Part shown: in pieces, positions 8,462 through 16,465 of the stretch
How the letters are laid out: every line of letters starts with the position of its first letter
Numbering within the stretch: position 1 is the stretch's first letter
Origin: JAIQFF01 sp963725615
Lineage (GTDB): Bacteria; Acidobacteriota; Terriglobia; Terriglobales; Acidobacteriaceae
Assembly (NCBI GenBank): GCA_963725615.1
Contig: CAVRZO010000027.1
Coordinates: forward strand, 1 to 64,000
Reading direction: 5' to 3'
DNA length: 64,000 nt
Position numbers and translations under genes: made by a program
Notes under the pieces: generated by a model
What the model saw: only the letters and a program-made list of their open reading frames with translations
Told to the model about the DNA's origin: nothing
Databases searched by the model: none

Positions 8462-9847
8462 GAGCTCGTACTTCTTCGCCAAATGCCGGAACGAACGATA
8501 CGAAATCTTCAGTACTTCTGCGGCCCGGGTCTGAACCCCGTTCGATTGGGCCAGCGCCGCCAGCAGCAGCGAGCGCTCAATGTCGGCGACGTACTTTTCC
8601 ATGTCTACGCCTTCGGGTAAGACCGAACCGGAACTTGCGGAAACGGGTCCGCCCACGCCAGCCGCGACGGCCCTTGCCTTCGAGCGTTCGGCGGGGAGTT
8701 CGACAGTCAACTCTTCGCCGGTTTCCAGTGCGACCGCCCGCTCGATGGTGTTTTCCAGCTGGCGAACGTTACCGGGCCAGTCGTAGCCGCAGAGAGCTCC
8801 CAGCGATTGCAGGTTCACTCGCATGATGTTCTTGCCGGCAGCCGGAGCATATTTCTTGAGGAAGTGATTGACCAGGAGTGGAACATCCTCGCGCCGTTCC
8901 CGCAGCGGGGGAACTGAAACCGGAATCACGCTTAACCGGTAGTAAAGGTCTTCGCGAAAAGTATTCTCCGCCACCTGCTTGTCGAGATCGCGGTTGGTGG
9001 CTGCAATCACGCGCACGTCAATGGGAATCTCCGTGGTGCCGCCCACCGGGCGCACGCTGCGCTCCTGCAGTACCCGCAGCAGTTTGACCTGCATGGTGAG
9101 CGTCATCTCGCTGATCTCGTCGAGGAAGATGGTGCCCTGGTCCGCGACTTCAAACAAGCCGCGTTTGTTCTGGTTGGCGCCGGTGAAGGCGCCCTTCACG
9201 TAGCCGAACAATTCGCTTTCCAGCAGGGTTTCCGGAAAGGCCCCACAGTTGATGGAGACGAAGGGCTCGCTGGCCCGGGGCGAGCACACGTGCACCGCCC
9301 GCGCCACCAGCTCTTTGCCGGTGCCGCTCTCGCCGTAGATCAGAATCGTACTCTGCGTGGACGCCACGGTCCGAATGGTCTGCTTCAGCTTTTCCATCGC
9401 CGGGCTGGCGCCTACGATATTGCCCAGCGAGTTGCGGGTGGCGGCATCCCGTTTGAAAGCAAAGTTCTGCCGGCTCAGCGTCATCTTCTCCAAGGCGCGA
9501 TTGATGGCCAGCTTGATTTCGTCCACCAGTCCCGGCGACTTGCGGATGTAGTCCGTGGCTCCGCCCGCCTTTACCGCTTCCACCGCGGCCTCGTAGTCGT
9601 CTACGGCGGTAATCAGAATGACGGCGGAATCAGGTGAAACCTGGTGCGCGTAGCGCAGCACTTCGATGCCGTCAGTATTAGGCATCTTGATATCGGTGAC
9701 GACCACATCGTAGAGGGCGCTCTCGAGTTTCCTCTTCGCATCCTCTCCCGACTTTACAGTCTCGACCTTGTGGCCGTCACGGCGCAGAGCGATGTCCAGC
9801 ATCTCGCAGATAGAGCGCTCGTCATCGCAAACCAGAATGTTACCCAT
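8459..9847 (-). CDS. pilR: Sigma-54-dependent response regulator, PilR type
   Basis: 462 residues from ATG at 9847. A receiver domain (ILVCDDERSICEML with DD at 8-9; phospho-acceptor Asp in YDVVVTDIKMP, about 51) is followed by an AAA+ activator domain with Walker A GESGTGKE, an intact GAFTGA loop (KGAFTGANQN) and LDEISEM, then a Fis-type helix-turn-helix (RAAEVLKISYRSFRHLAKKY). The start overlaps the sensor-kinase stop by 8 bases (ATGGGTAA), implying translational coupling. An upstream in-frame extension of 75 residues lies inside the kinase gene and is rejected. PilR normally switches on pilin transcription with sigma-54. Confidence 0.9.
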   Translation of the reverse strand: MGNILVCDDERSICEMLDIALRRDGHKVETVKSGEDAKRKLESALYDVVVTDIKMPNTDGIEVLRYAHQVSPDSAVILITAVDDYEAAVEAVKAGGATDYIRKSPGLVDEIKLAINRALEKMTLSRQNFAFKRDAATRNSLGNIVGASPAMEKLKQTIRTVASTQSTILIYGESGTGKELVARAVHVCSPRASEPFVSINCGAFPETLLESELFGYVKGAFTGANQNKRGLFEVADQGTIFLDEISEMTLTMQVKLLRVLQERSVRPVGGTTEIPIDVRVIAATNRDLDKQVAENTFREDLYYRLSVIPVSVPPLRERREDVPLLVNHFLKKYAPAAGKNIMRVNLQSLGALCGYDWPGNVRQLENTIERAVALETGEELTVELPAERSKARAVAAGVGGPVSASSGSVLPEGVDMEKYVADIERSLLLAALAQSNGVQTRAAEVLKISYRSFRHLAKKYEL

Positions 9848-11543
9848 GCGCTCTGCCTCCAGTGCTCGCCGCCACGGTTTGCCCGGCGTCGGGAAGGAGT
9901 TCGGGTTTGGCGGCTGGCCGTTTTGCCGGCAGGCTCTGTACCGCGGCCAGGCGGCGCAGCCGGAGGACAAAGACGCTGCCCTCCCCAACTTTCGAGCGCG
10001 CCCAAACCTTGCCCTCATGGGCCTGCACGATCTGATACACGATGGCCAAACCAAGCCCGGTGCCGCCTTCAAACTGCGATTGGAAGGGCTCGAAAATCTT
10101 CTCCACCAGCTGCCGGCTCATGCCGGGACCGGTATCGGCGAAGTTCACCTGCCAGTCCTCCCCCGCCTGTTCCAGGGAGACGGTGAGCACTCCGCCCGAC
10201 CGCATGGCGCGGACCGCGTTCTCGCAAAAATTCCAGAACACCTGTTTGATCTTGTCGCCATCTGCCATGGTGAGGGCTTCTTTAAAGTCGTATTTTCGTT
10301 CGATGCGTATGCCCGTGTTCTCCGCTACCAGCCGGTGCTCCAGCAAGGTGAGGGTGTCTTCCAGCAGGGGCAGTAGATCAACCGAGGCGAAGCGATACTG
10401 CTTACCTCGGGAGTAAGCCAGAAAATCGGTAATGATGCTGTTCAGCCGCTCCGATTCCCGGGTCACGATCTGGAGCAGCTGGCGATGCTCGTCGCTCAGG
10501 TCAGCGATGCCGGAGAGCATGCTCACCGAGCCGGCGATCGAAGTCAGAGGATTGCGGATCTCATGCGCGATCGCGGCGGCCAGACGGCCCACCGCCGCCA
10601 GACGGTCCTGAATCCTTAAGTCCCGCTCCAGACGCCGGATTTCAGTCAAGTTGTCGAAAGTGTAGACGTAGCCAATATCCTTCCGGCCGGGGACCGAGAG
10701 CGTGGTCGCCGTCACCCGAAACGTCTTGCAGAAACCATTCGACGCCACAAAGCGCACTTCCCCGTTGGCACGGTCCGAATCGACGGTGGGCAACGGGTCC
10801 AAAAAGAGTTGGCTGACCGGCTGACCCAGGAAATCACGCTCCGAACGCTCAAACAATTTTTGCGCTGCGGTATTGGCCAGCGTGATATATCCGTCGAGCC
10901 CAGTCGTAATCAGCCCGCCGCTGATGGACTGAATAATATTTTCATGCAGCGCCTGCAGGTCCTCCAGCGCCCCACGCGTGTACTCTAGTTTTACGTCCAC
11001 CTGCCGCAACTTTGCCGCCAGCAATCCGGCCAGATAGGCCACCGCCAGGTAGCCGAACAGATTGACGAAGATGATGGCCTGCAGTGCGCCCAAGCCAGGG
11101 TGGGTCGTGGAATAGGAAGGAATGAATCCGAAGTAGGTCAGCTCCAGGACTGCAACATACAGGATGAACGCCAGCGCGCCGCTCAGGTAAGCCCACGTCC
11201 GAGGCAGCAGAATGCAGGCCACGATAATGACCAGCGGATAAAAGAAGTTCAGCGAACTATCCACACCGCCGGTGGCATAGACCACCAGTGTGACCATTAA
11301 CAGGTCGGTGATGACTTGCAGCAGCGACTGGATGCGTCGTTCTTCCCAGAAAGAGAGCAGAAGCAGGTAAAAGACTGAGACCGCGTACCACAGCGAAATC
11401 ACAGCGATAAACAGGCGCAGGGGAAAGGGATTCGGAGTGAGCCGGGCAATCGCCAGCTCGATTCCAAACAAGAGGGTCAGAATAATGATTCGAACCTTGA
11501 CCAGCCAGGCCAGCCAAAGCCGTTCATCAAAAATGGATTGCAT
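9840..11543 (-). CDS. pilS: Sensor histidine kinase, PilS type
   Basis: 567 residues. About six N-terminal membrane helices (residues 12-185), a PAS domain (about 205-320, IIQSISGGLITTGLDGYI), a HisKA dimerisation domain with the phospho-acceptor in IAHEIRNPLTSIAGS (about 345) and an HATPase domain (N box CENAVRAM, GTGLGLAIVYQI). This layout matches PilS, partner of the overlapping PilR gene. The C-terminal tail after about 535 is Pro/Ala-rich and unstructured. It is downstream of pilC, separated by a heptad repeat. Confidence 0.9.
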   Translation of the reverse strand: MQSIFDERLWLAWLVKVRIIILTLLFGIELAIARLTPNPFPLRLFIAVISLWYAVSVFYLLLLSFWEERRIQSLLQVITDLLMVTLVVYATGGVDSSLNFFYPLVIIVACILLPRTWAYLSGALAFILYVAVLELTYFGFIPSYSTTHPGLGALQAIIFVNLFGYLAVAYLAGLLAAKLRQVDVKLEYTRGALEDLQALHENIIQSISGGLITTGLDGYITLANTAAQKLFERSERDFLGQPVSQLFLDPLPTVDSDRANGEVRFVASNGFCKTFRVTATTLSVPGRKDIGYVYTFDNLTEIRRLERDLRIQDRLAAVGRLAAAIAHEIRNPLTSIAGSVSMLSGIADLSDEHRQLLQIVTRESERLNSIITDFLAYSRGKQYRFASVDLLPLLEDTLTLLEHRLVAENTGIRIERKYDFKEALTMADGDKIKQVFWNFCENAVRAMRSGGVLTVSLEQAGEDWQVNFADTGPGMSRQLVEKIFEPFQSQFEGGTGLGLAIVYQIVQAHEGKVWARSKVGEGSVFVLRLRRLAAVQSLPAKRPAAKPELLPDAGQTVAASTGGRAHG

Positions 11544-11568
11544 GCGAGACCCGAATCCCCGAGCTATG

Positions 11569-11625
11569 GCAGTCGTCAGTCGTCTGCAAAGAGCTGAAGA
11601 CTGACGACCGACGACTGACGACTGT
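11569..11625. repeat. Heptad-repeat hairpin between pilC and pilS
   Basis: Left arm cagtcgtcagtcgtct and right arm made of gaagact, gacgacc, gacgact, gacgact, with a short spacer around 11586-11593. It fills most of the pilS-pilC gap within an apparent operon and could attenuate transcription from pilC into pilS. Confidence 0.75.
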
Positions 11626-11632
11626 TCTGTAT

Positions 11633-12841
11633 CTAGCCCGCCAGTTTGGCGATCATCGAGAACAGAGGCATGTAGAGCGAAATCACGATGCCTCCAATCA
11701 TGATGCCCAACAGACCGATGATGACCGGTTCCAGCATGGCCAGCATGTCCTTGGTGGCGGAGTCAACTTCGTCTTCGTAGAAGTCGGCAATTTTCTGCAG
11801 CATGGCATCCATCGCGCCTGTGGCTTCGCCGACGCCGATCATCTGGGTCACCATGTTGGGAAACACTCCCGATTCCCGCAGCGGATCGACGATGGTGCGG
11901 CCTTCTTCGATGGCCTTGCGCACCTTCATCAGCGCCTCTTCGAGTACGGCGTTGCCCGAAGTCTTGGCCGTAATGCTCAAGCCTTCCAGAATGGGCACGC
12001 CCGACGTGATCAAAGTTCCAAGGGTCCGGGTAAAGCGCGCTACCGCGATCTTGCGCAGCAGCACACCCAGAATGGGCAGCTTCAGCAGTGTGTAGTCGAA
12101 GTAGTACCGGCCCTTGGGATTTTTGCGAATCTGCTTCATCCCGAAGATCATGCCGGCAACGCCGATGATGAAGAACCACCAGAACTGGCCGACAAAGGCA
12201 CTGAGCCCCATCACAATGCGAGTGGGCAACGGCAGGGCAACGCCCAAGCCGATAAACAAGTTGGAGAAAATTGGCACCACCCACTTCAGCAGTGCGCCGA
12301 CGATCAGGAAGGCCAGACTGACGACCGACACCGGGTAGATCAGTGCGGACTTGACCGCCGCCCGTAACTTGACGGCCTTTTCGATGTAGATAGCCAGGCG
12401 CTGCAGAATGATGTCGAGAATACCGCCAGTTTCACCGGCCTCGATCATGTTGGTGGTGAGGTCGTCGAAGATCTTGGGATAGAGCTTCATCGCGTTGGCC
12501 AGGGTGGCGCCGCCTTCTACCGTGGTGCGCACGCCAGTCAGCGTCTTCTGGAAATTCGGGTTCTCCTGGTTGGCGGCCAGAATCTCGAGACACTGCACCA
12601 GGGGAAGGCCGGCGTCGATCATGACCGAGAACTGCCGGAAGAAAATGGCAATGTCCTTGGTCTTGACCTTGTTCATGCCGAGGCTCGGCATGACAAATTC
12701 CTTGCCCTTTTCCCGGATGGGTCCAGGCGTGATGCGCTCTTTTCGCAACTGGCTGGTCAGCATCTGTTTGTTGACCGCAGTCCGCTCGCCGCTGACCTTT
12801 TGACCGGCTTCATTCTTCCCTGAAAACGTGAAAACTGGCAT
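11633..12841 (-). CDS. pilC: Type IV pilus inner-membrane platform protein PilC
   Basis: 402 residues from ATG at 12841, preceded by GAGGAG on the minus strand; the longer open frame upstream is not needed. It contains two GspF-type domains (about 70-195 and 275-395), each followed by hydrophobic helices, with motifs FFRQFSVMIDAGLPLVQCL and FTRTLGTLITSGVPILEGL. The N-terminus (MPVFTFSGKNEAGQKVSG) is typical. PilC anchors the PilB/PilT motors and pilin addition at the inner membrane. It follows pilT in the same orientation, so the motor genes pilB-pilT-pilC form an operon. Confidence 0.94.
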   Translation of the reverse strand: MPVFTFSGKNEAGQKVSGERTAVNKQMLTSQLRKERITPGPIREKGKEFVMPSLGMNKVKTKDIAIFFRQFSVMIDAGLPLVQCLEILAANQENPNFQKTLTGVRTTVEGGATLANAMKLYPKIFDDLTTNMIEAGETGGILDIILQRLAIYIEKAVKLRAAVKSALIYPVSVVSLAFLIVGALLKWVVPIFSNLFIGLGVALPLPTRIVMGLSAFVGQFWWFFIIGVAGMIFGMKQIRKNPKGRYYFDYTLLKLPILGVLLRKIAVARFTRTLGTLITSGVPILEGLSITAKTSGNAVLEEALMKVRKAIEEGRTIVDPLRESGVFPNMVTQMIGVGEATGAMDAMLQKIADFYEDEVDSATKDMLAMLEPVIIGLLGIMIGGIVISLYMPLFSMIAKLAG

Positions 12842-12966
12842 GGTACGTCTCCTCGCTACAATTCGTTTTTTGGGTCCGCGACTTGCTTCCGGACCCCGAT
12901 TCCCCCCGTCCCCAACACCATCAAACAACAGGGACGGGCGTTGCTACTTCGCCACTCTCACTTCGT

Positions 12967-14094
12967 CTAGCGCTTGCTGGGCGCGGCGCCCTTCGCCATG
13001 GCGGCCGGCTGGTTGCGATTCAAGCCTGCGCCACGGTTGATCATTTCCGTTAACTCGTCGGTGTTGCTGGAGCGGGCCATGGCCACTTCCAGAGTGATCT
13101 GCTTCTGGAAATATGCGGTCGCCAGCGCCTGGTTAAACGTCTGCATTCCGAACTTGTCCTGACCGGACTGCATGGAAGAGTAGATCTGGTGGATCTTGTC
13201 TTCACGGATCAGGTTGCGGATAGCCGCGTTGGGCACCATGATTTCCATGCACATGGCGCGTCCCTTGTTGTCGGCCTTGGGCAACAGGCTTTGGCACATG
13301 ATGCCTTCCAGCACCAGCGACAACTGCGCCCGGATCTGGGGTTGCTGGTGGGCTGGAAAGACGTCGATGATTCGGTTGATGGTCGAAGATGCCGAGTTGG
13401 TGTGCAGCGTGCCGAACGTCAAGTGACCGGTTTCAGCGATACGCAACGCCGACTCGATGGTTTCCAGATCGCGCATTTCGCCGATCAGCACCACGTCCGG
13501 GTCTTCACGGAGGGCGGCGCGTAACGCGTCGGCAAAACTCTTGGTATCAGCGTGCAATTCGCGCTGGTTAACCACGCAGTTCTTGTTCATGTGCACGAAT
13601 TCGATCGGGTCCTCAATCGTGAGAATGTGGTCGTGCCGCTCGGAATTGATCTTGTCGATCATGGCCGCTAGAGTTGTCGACTTACCCGATCCGGTCGGAC
13701 CCGTCACGAGAACCAGCCCGCGGGGCTTGTCGCACAGCTTACTCACGATGGCCGGCAGTCCCAGTTGGTTGAAGGACTTGATCTCGAACGGAATCAGACG
13801 GAAGACGGCGGATGTCGCACCGCGCTGGTTAAAGGTGTTGGCGCGGAAGCGGGCCAGGCCCTTCAGACCGAAGGAGAAGTCCAGTTCGAGGTTTTCTTCG
13901 AAGCGGTGCTTCTGCGAATCGGTCATGACGCTGTAAGCCAGTTGCTTGGTTTCAGCCGGCGTCATCTGCGGCAGGTCGAGCGGCACCAGGTGTCCGTGCA
14001 CGCGAATCTGCGGCGGTGAATTGGTAGTAATGTGGAGGTCGCTTCCCCCCATCTCCAGCAGCCTTTTCAAAAGATCACTTAACGAAAGCGACAT
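12967..14094 (-). CDS. pilT: Type IV pilus retraction ATPase PilT
   Basis: 375 residues. PAS-like N-terminal domain (LSDLLKRLLEMGGSDLHITTN), Walker A GPTGSGKSTTLAA (about 133), Asp box (HDHILTIEDPIEFVH), Walker B (DPDVVLIGEMRDLETIESAL), His box (AETGHLTFGTLHTNSA) and the PilT-specific C-terminal region around AIRNLIREDKIHQIYSSMQ. Together these identify the retraction hexamer rather than PilB. It starts 24 bases after the pilB stop. The last ~25 residues (GAGLNRNQPAAMAKG...) form a flexible tail. Confidence 0.95.
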   Translation of the reverse strand: MSLSLSDLLKRLLEMGGSDLHITTNSPPQIRVHGHLVPLDLPQMTPAETKQLAYSVMTDSQKHRFEENLELDFSFGLKGLARFRANTFNQRGATSAVFRLIPFEIKSFNQLGLPAIVSKLCDKPRGLVLVTGPTGSGKSTTLAAMIDKINSERHDHILTIEDPIEFVHMNKNCVVNQRELHADTKSFADALRAALREDPDVVLIGEMRDLETIESALRIAETGHLTFGTLHTNSASSTINRIIDVFPAHQQPQIRAQLSLVLEGIMCQSLLPKADNKGRAMCMEIMVPNAAIRNLIREDKIHQIYSSMQSGQDKFGMQTFNQALATAYFQKQITLEVAMARSSNTDELTEMINRGAGLNRNQPAAMAKGAAPSKR

Positions 14095-14118
14095 AGTTTT
14101 CCCTTTCCTTCTCGGACT

Positions 14119-15834
14119 CTAGTGAATGGTCTCGCGTGCCACTTCTTCCAGCGTGGTAAAGCCAGCGGCAACTTTGATCAGGCCGCTGCGACGCAGCGTG
14201 ATCATGCCCCGCTCAATCGCTTTTTTCTTCAGTTCGAGCGCCGAGGCGCCCACCAGGACCAGTTCCTTGATCTCGTCGTCCACTTCCATGACCTCGTACA
14301 AGCCGGTCCGGCCTTTGTATCCCGTGTTGTTGCAGACGCCGCAGCCCTTGCCTTTTTGAATCTTCACCGTCTTGGCTTCTTCCGGCGTATAGCCTTCTTC
14401 GATCAGCGCCTGCACCGGCATGTCAATCACTTCGGCGCATTCGCGGCAAATGCGGCGCACCAGTCTCTGCGCACAAATCAGGTGAACGGAAGTCGCGACC
14501 AGGAAGGGTTCAATACCCATGTTCATCAACCGGGTAATCGTCTCGGGCGCACCGTTGGTGTGCAGCGTGGACAGCACCAGGTGGCCGGTGAGGGCGGCCT
14601 TAATAGCAATTTCCGCGGTTTCAAAGTCGCGGATTTCGCCAACCAGAATGATGTTCGGATCCTGCCGCAGGAAGGCGCGCAGCGCCGCCGCGAAGTTCAA
14701 TCCAATCTGCTCCTTCATCTGCACCTGGTTGACTCCGGCCAACTGGAATTCGACCGGATCTTCAGCGGTCATGATGTTGGTGTCGGGCGTATTCAGGCGC
14801 GCAATGGACGAATACAAAGTGTTGGTCTTGCCTGATCCCGTCGGGCCGGTCACCAGCACCATGCCGTAGGGCTTCAGAATGGCTTTTTCAAACTTGGTCA
14901 GCGACTCCTGCTCGAAACCGAGCTTGGTCATGTCGAGGCGCAGGTTTTCTTTGTCCAACAACCGCATCACGATCTTTTCGCCCCACAGCGTGGGCAGCGT
15001 GCTGACGCGGAAATCGAGCTGCTTCTTGCGTCCGCCCAGGCTCATCTTCAGCATGATGCGGCCGTCCTGCGGCAGGCGCTTTTCGCTGATGTCCAGCTTG
15101 GACATGATTTTCACGCGCGAAATGATGGCGTCCTTCAACTTGAGCGGCGGCGACATGATGCTCTGCAGCACTCCGTCAATACGGAAGCGCACACGGAATT
15201 CTTTTTCGTACGGCTCCATGTGGATATCGCTGGCTCCGCGCTTTACCGCATCGGTCAACACCAGGTTGACCAGCTTCACAATCGGGGCTTCGTCGGCCGC
15301 CCGCTCCAGGTCGGCCAGTTCCATCTCGGCTTCTTCGGACTGCAGCTCGACGTCAGCATCGCTGACCTCGGTCATGGACTGCATGACCTGCTCGAGGTCT
15401 TCCTGCTGCGTGGTGCCGTAGGCCTTCTCGATACCTTCCAGGATGGAACTCTCGGACGCGACCACCGGCTCGATGTTGAAGCCGGTCATGAACTTGATAT
15501 CGTCCATGGCGAAGACGTTGGTCGGATCCACCATGGCGATGGTCAGCGACGCGCCGACGCGGCTCAAAGGCAGAATCTGGTAGCGCTTGGCAGTCTCGAA
15601 CGGGATCAGCTTTACGACCGAAGGATCAATTTCAAAGTAGGAGAGATTAATGGCTGGAACGCCGTACTGTCTGGAGAGAAAGTTGGTGACGTCTTCATCC
15701 GTCAAAAAGCCCAGCTTGACCAAAGCCGAACCCAGACGACAGTTGGTCTCTTTCTGGACCTTGGTCGCCTGTTCCAACTGCTCCGTGGTAATGACCTTCT
15801 CTTTGACCAGAAGATCACCCAGCCGTTGAGACAT
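14119..15834 (-). CDS. pilB: Type IV pilus assembly ATPase PilB
   Basis: 571 residues. N-terminal T2SSE_N/MshEN-type domain (RLGDLLVKEKVITTEQLEQA, residues 4-150), known in relatives to bind c-di-GMP, then the motor domain with Walker A GPTGSGKTNTLY (about 329), TAEDPVEFQ, Walker B DPNIILVGEIRDFETAEI, and a tetracysteine zinc site (CRECAEV and CGVCNN, about 460-500). It powers pilus extension. It is the first gene of pilB-pilT-pilC. I cannot confirm from sequence alone whether the N domain binds c-di-GMP here. Confidence 0.95.
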   Translation of the reverse strand: MSQRLGDLLVKEKVITTEQLEQATKVQKETNCRLGSALVKLGFLTDEDVTNFLSRQYGVPAINLSYFEIDPSVVKLIPFETAKRYQILPLSRVGASLTIAMVDPTNVFAMDDIKFMTGFNIEPVVASESSILEGIEKAYGTTQQEDLEQVMQSMTEVSDADVELQSEEAEMELADLERAADEAPIVKLVNLVLTDAVKRGASDIHMEPYEKEFRVRFRIDGVLQSIMSPPLKLKDAIISRVKIMSKLDISEKRLPQDGRIMLKMSLGGRKKQLDFRVSTLPTLWGEKIVMRLLDKENLRLDMTKLGFEQESLTKFEKAILKPYGMVLVTGPTGSGKTNTLYSSIARLNTPDTNIMTAEDPVEFQLAGVNQVQMKEQIGLNFAAALRAFLRQDPNIILVGEIRDFETAEIAIKAALTGHLVLSTLHTNGAPETITRLMNMGIEPFLVATSVHLICAQRLVRRICRECAEVIDMPVQALIEEGYTPEEAKTVKIQKGKGCGVCNNTGYKGRTGLYEVMEVDDEIKELVLVGASALELKKKAIERGMITLRRSGLIKVAAGFTTLEEVARETIH

Positions 15835-15928
15835 ACCTCGATCTCCTATCTGTGCGTCAGATAATTTCGGACTGCGAATGCGGCGCGACTACAGCTGCTT
15901 TTCGAGGGGAGAAGTTGCAGCCTATCGC

Positions 15929-15947
15929 GTTGACACAAATTGTCAAC
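15929..15947. promoter_or_regulatory. Perfect 7-bp inverted repeat upstream of pilB
   Basis: GTTGACA-CAAAT-TGTCAAC lies about 95 bases before the pilB start. Each arm also contains a TTGACA -35-like hexamer, one per strand, so the site could be an operator overlapping a promoter. No good -10 follows at standard spacing on either strand, so promoter function is unproven. Confidence 0.4.
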
Positions 15948-16142
15948 GTAACGGGGTTACGGCACCAGTAACTTTAGTGCGTAAGACCAGTGGGTAGAGT
16001 CCGCAACTTCCAAATTGAGCCACGGCAAAAGCCGCTCAAATACAGGCGAGACGCCGTAGTGTTCGCAAAGAATAGCGGACGATCACGATGTTGGGTTGCG
16101 TGACCTTAGTAACAAATCCTGACCAGGCACTCACATGGGATT

Positions 16143-16170
16143 GTGTGGCCGCGGGCGACTCGCCCGCGCG
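16143..16170. repeat. GC palindrome, family A (gcgggcgactcgcccgc)
   Basis: The sequence tgtggccgcgggcgactcgcccgcgcg is a near-perfect palindrome flanked by tgtgg. It is the same element found at 23081, 30995, 43072, 43938 and 44068. It lies in the 630-bp pilB/ntrY divergent gap. Confidence 0.75.
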
Positions 16171-16208
16171 CTGACGATTCGAGCAAGCTGGATGATCCCG
16201 TCCAACAA

Positions 16209-16422
16209 CGAGGGTGCCCCATTTCTCGCGTTTTTTGCGAGAAGTGGGGCCTGGATAGCGCATCGAACTTGAATCATCACCCCGTATCCCGAACTTTCAT
16301 CTCAAGCAAAGGAAGGCAGAGTTGGTGTCTGTGATCAATGCCCGATAAAGACGTTAGACCCGATCTCCGGGACAGGCCCCACTTCTCGCAAAGGACGCGA
16401 GAAATGGGGCACCCTCGTTCGG
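16209..16422. repeat. Palindrome doublet (gtgccccatttctcgcg family)
   Basis: Left module 16209-16253 (cgagggtgccccatttctcgcg, T6, then gcgagaagtggggc) and right module 16371-16422 (gccccacttctcgc, then gcgagaaatggggcaccctcg) are inverted copies around about 120 bp. The outer ends cgagggtgcccc and ggggcaccctcg are perfect terminal inverted repeats. The rest of the 15835-16465 gap shows no gene; the ntrY promoter should lie in or just after this element. Confidence 0.8.
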
Positions 16423-16465
16423 ACCCCCCGCTGGAGGCTTATAATGAACTACTTGCGTCTGAATA

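Noticed and set aside
9848..10072. 75-residue N-terminal extension of PilR
   Set aside because: It lies within pilS coding sequence; the receiver domain begins at the internal ATG with the usual MGNILVCDDE start.
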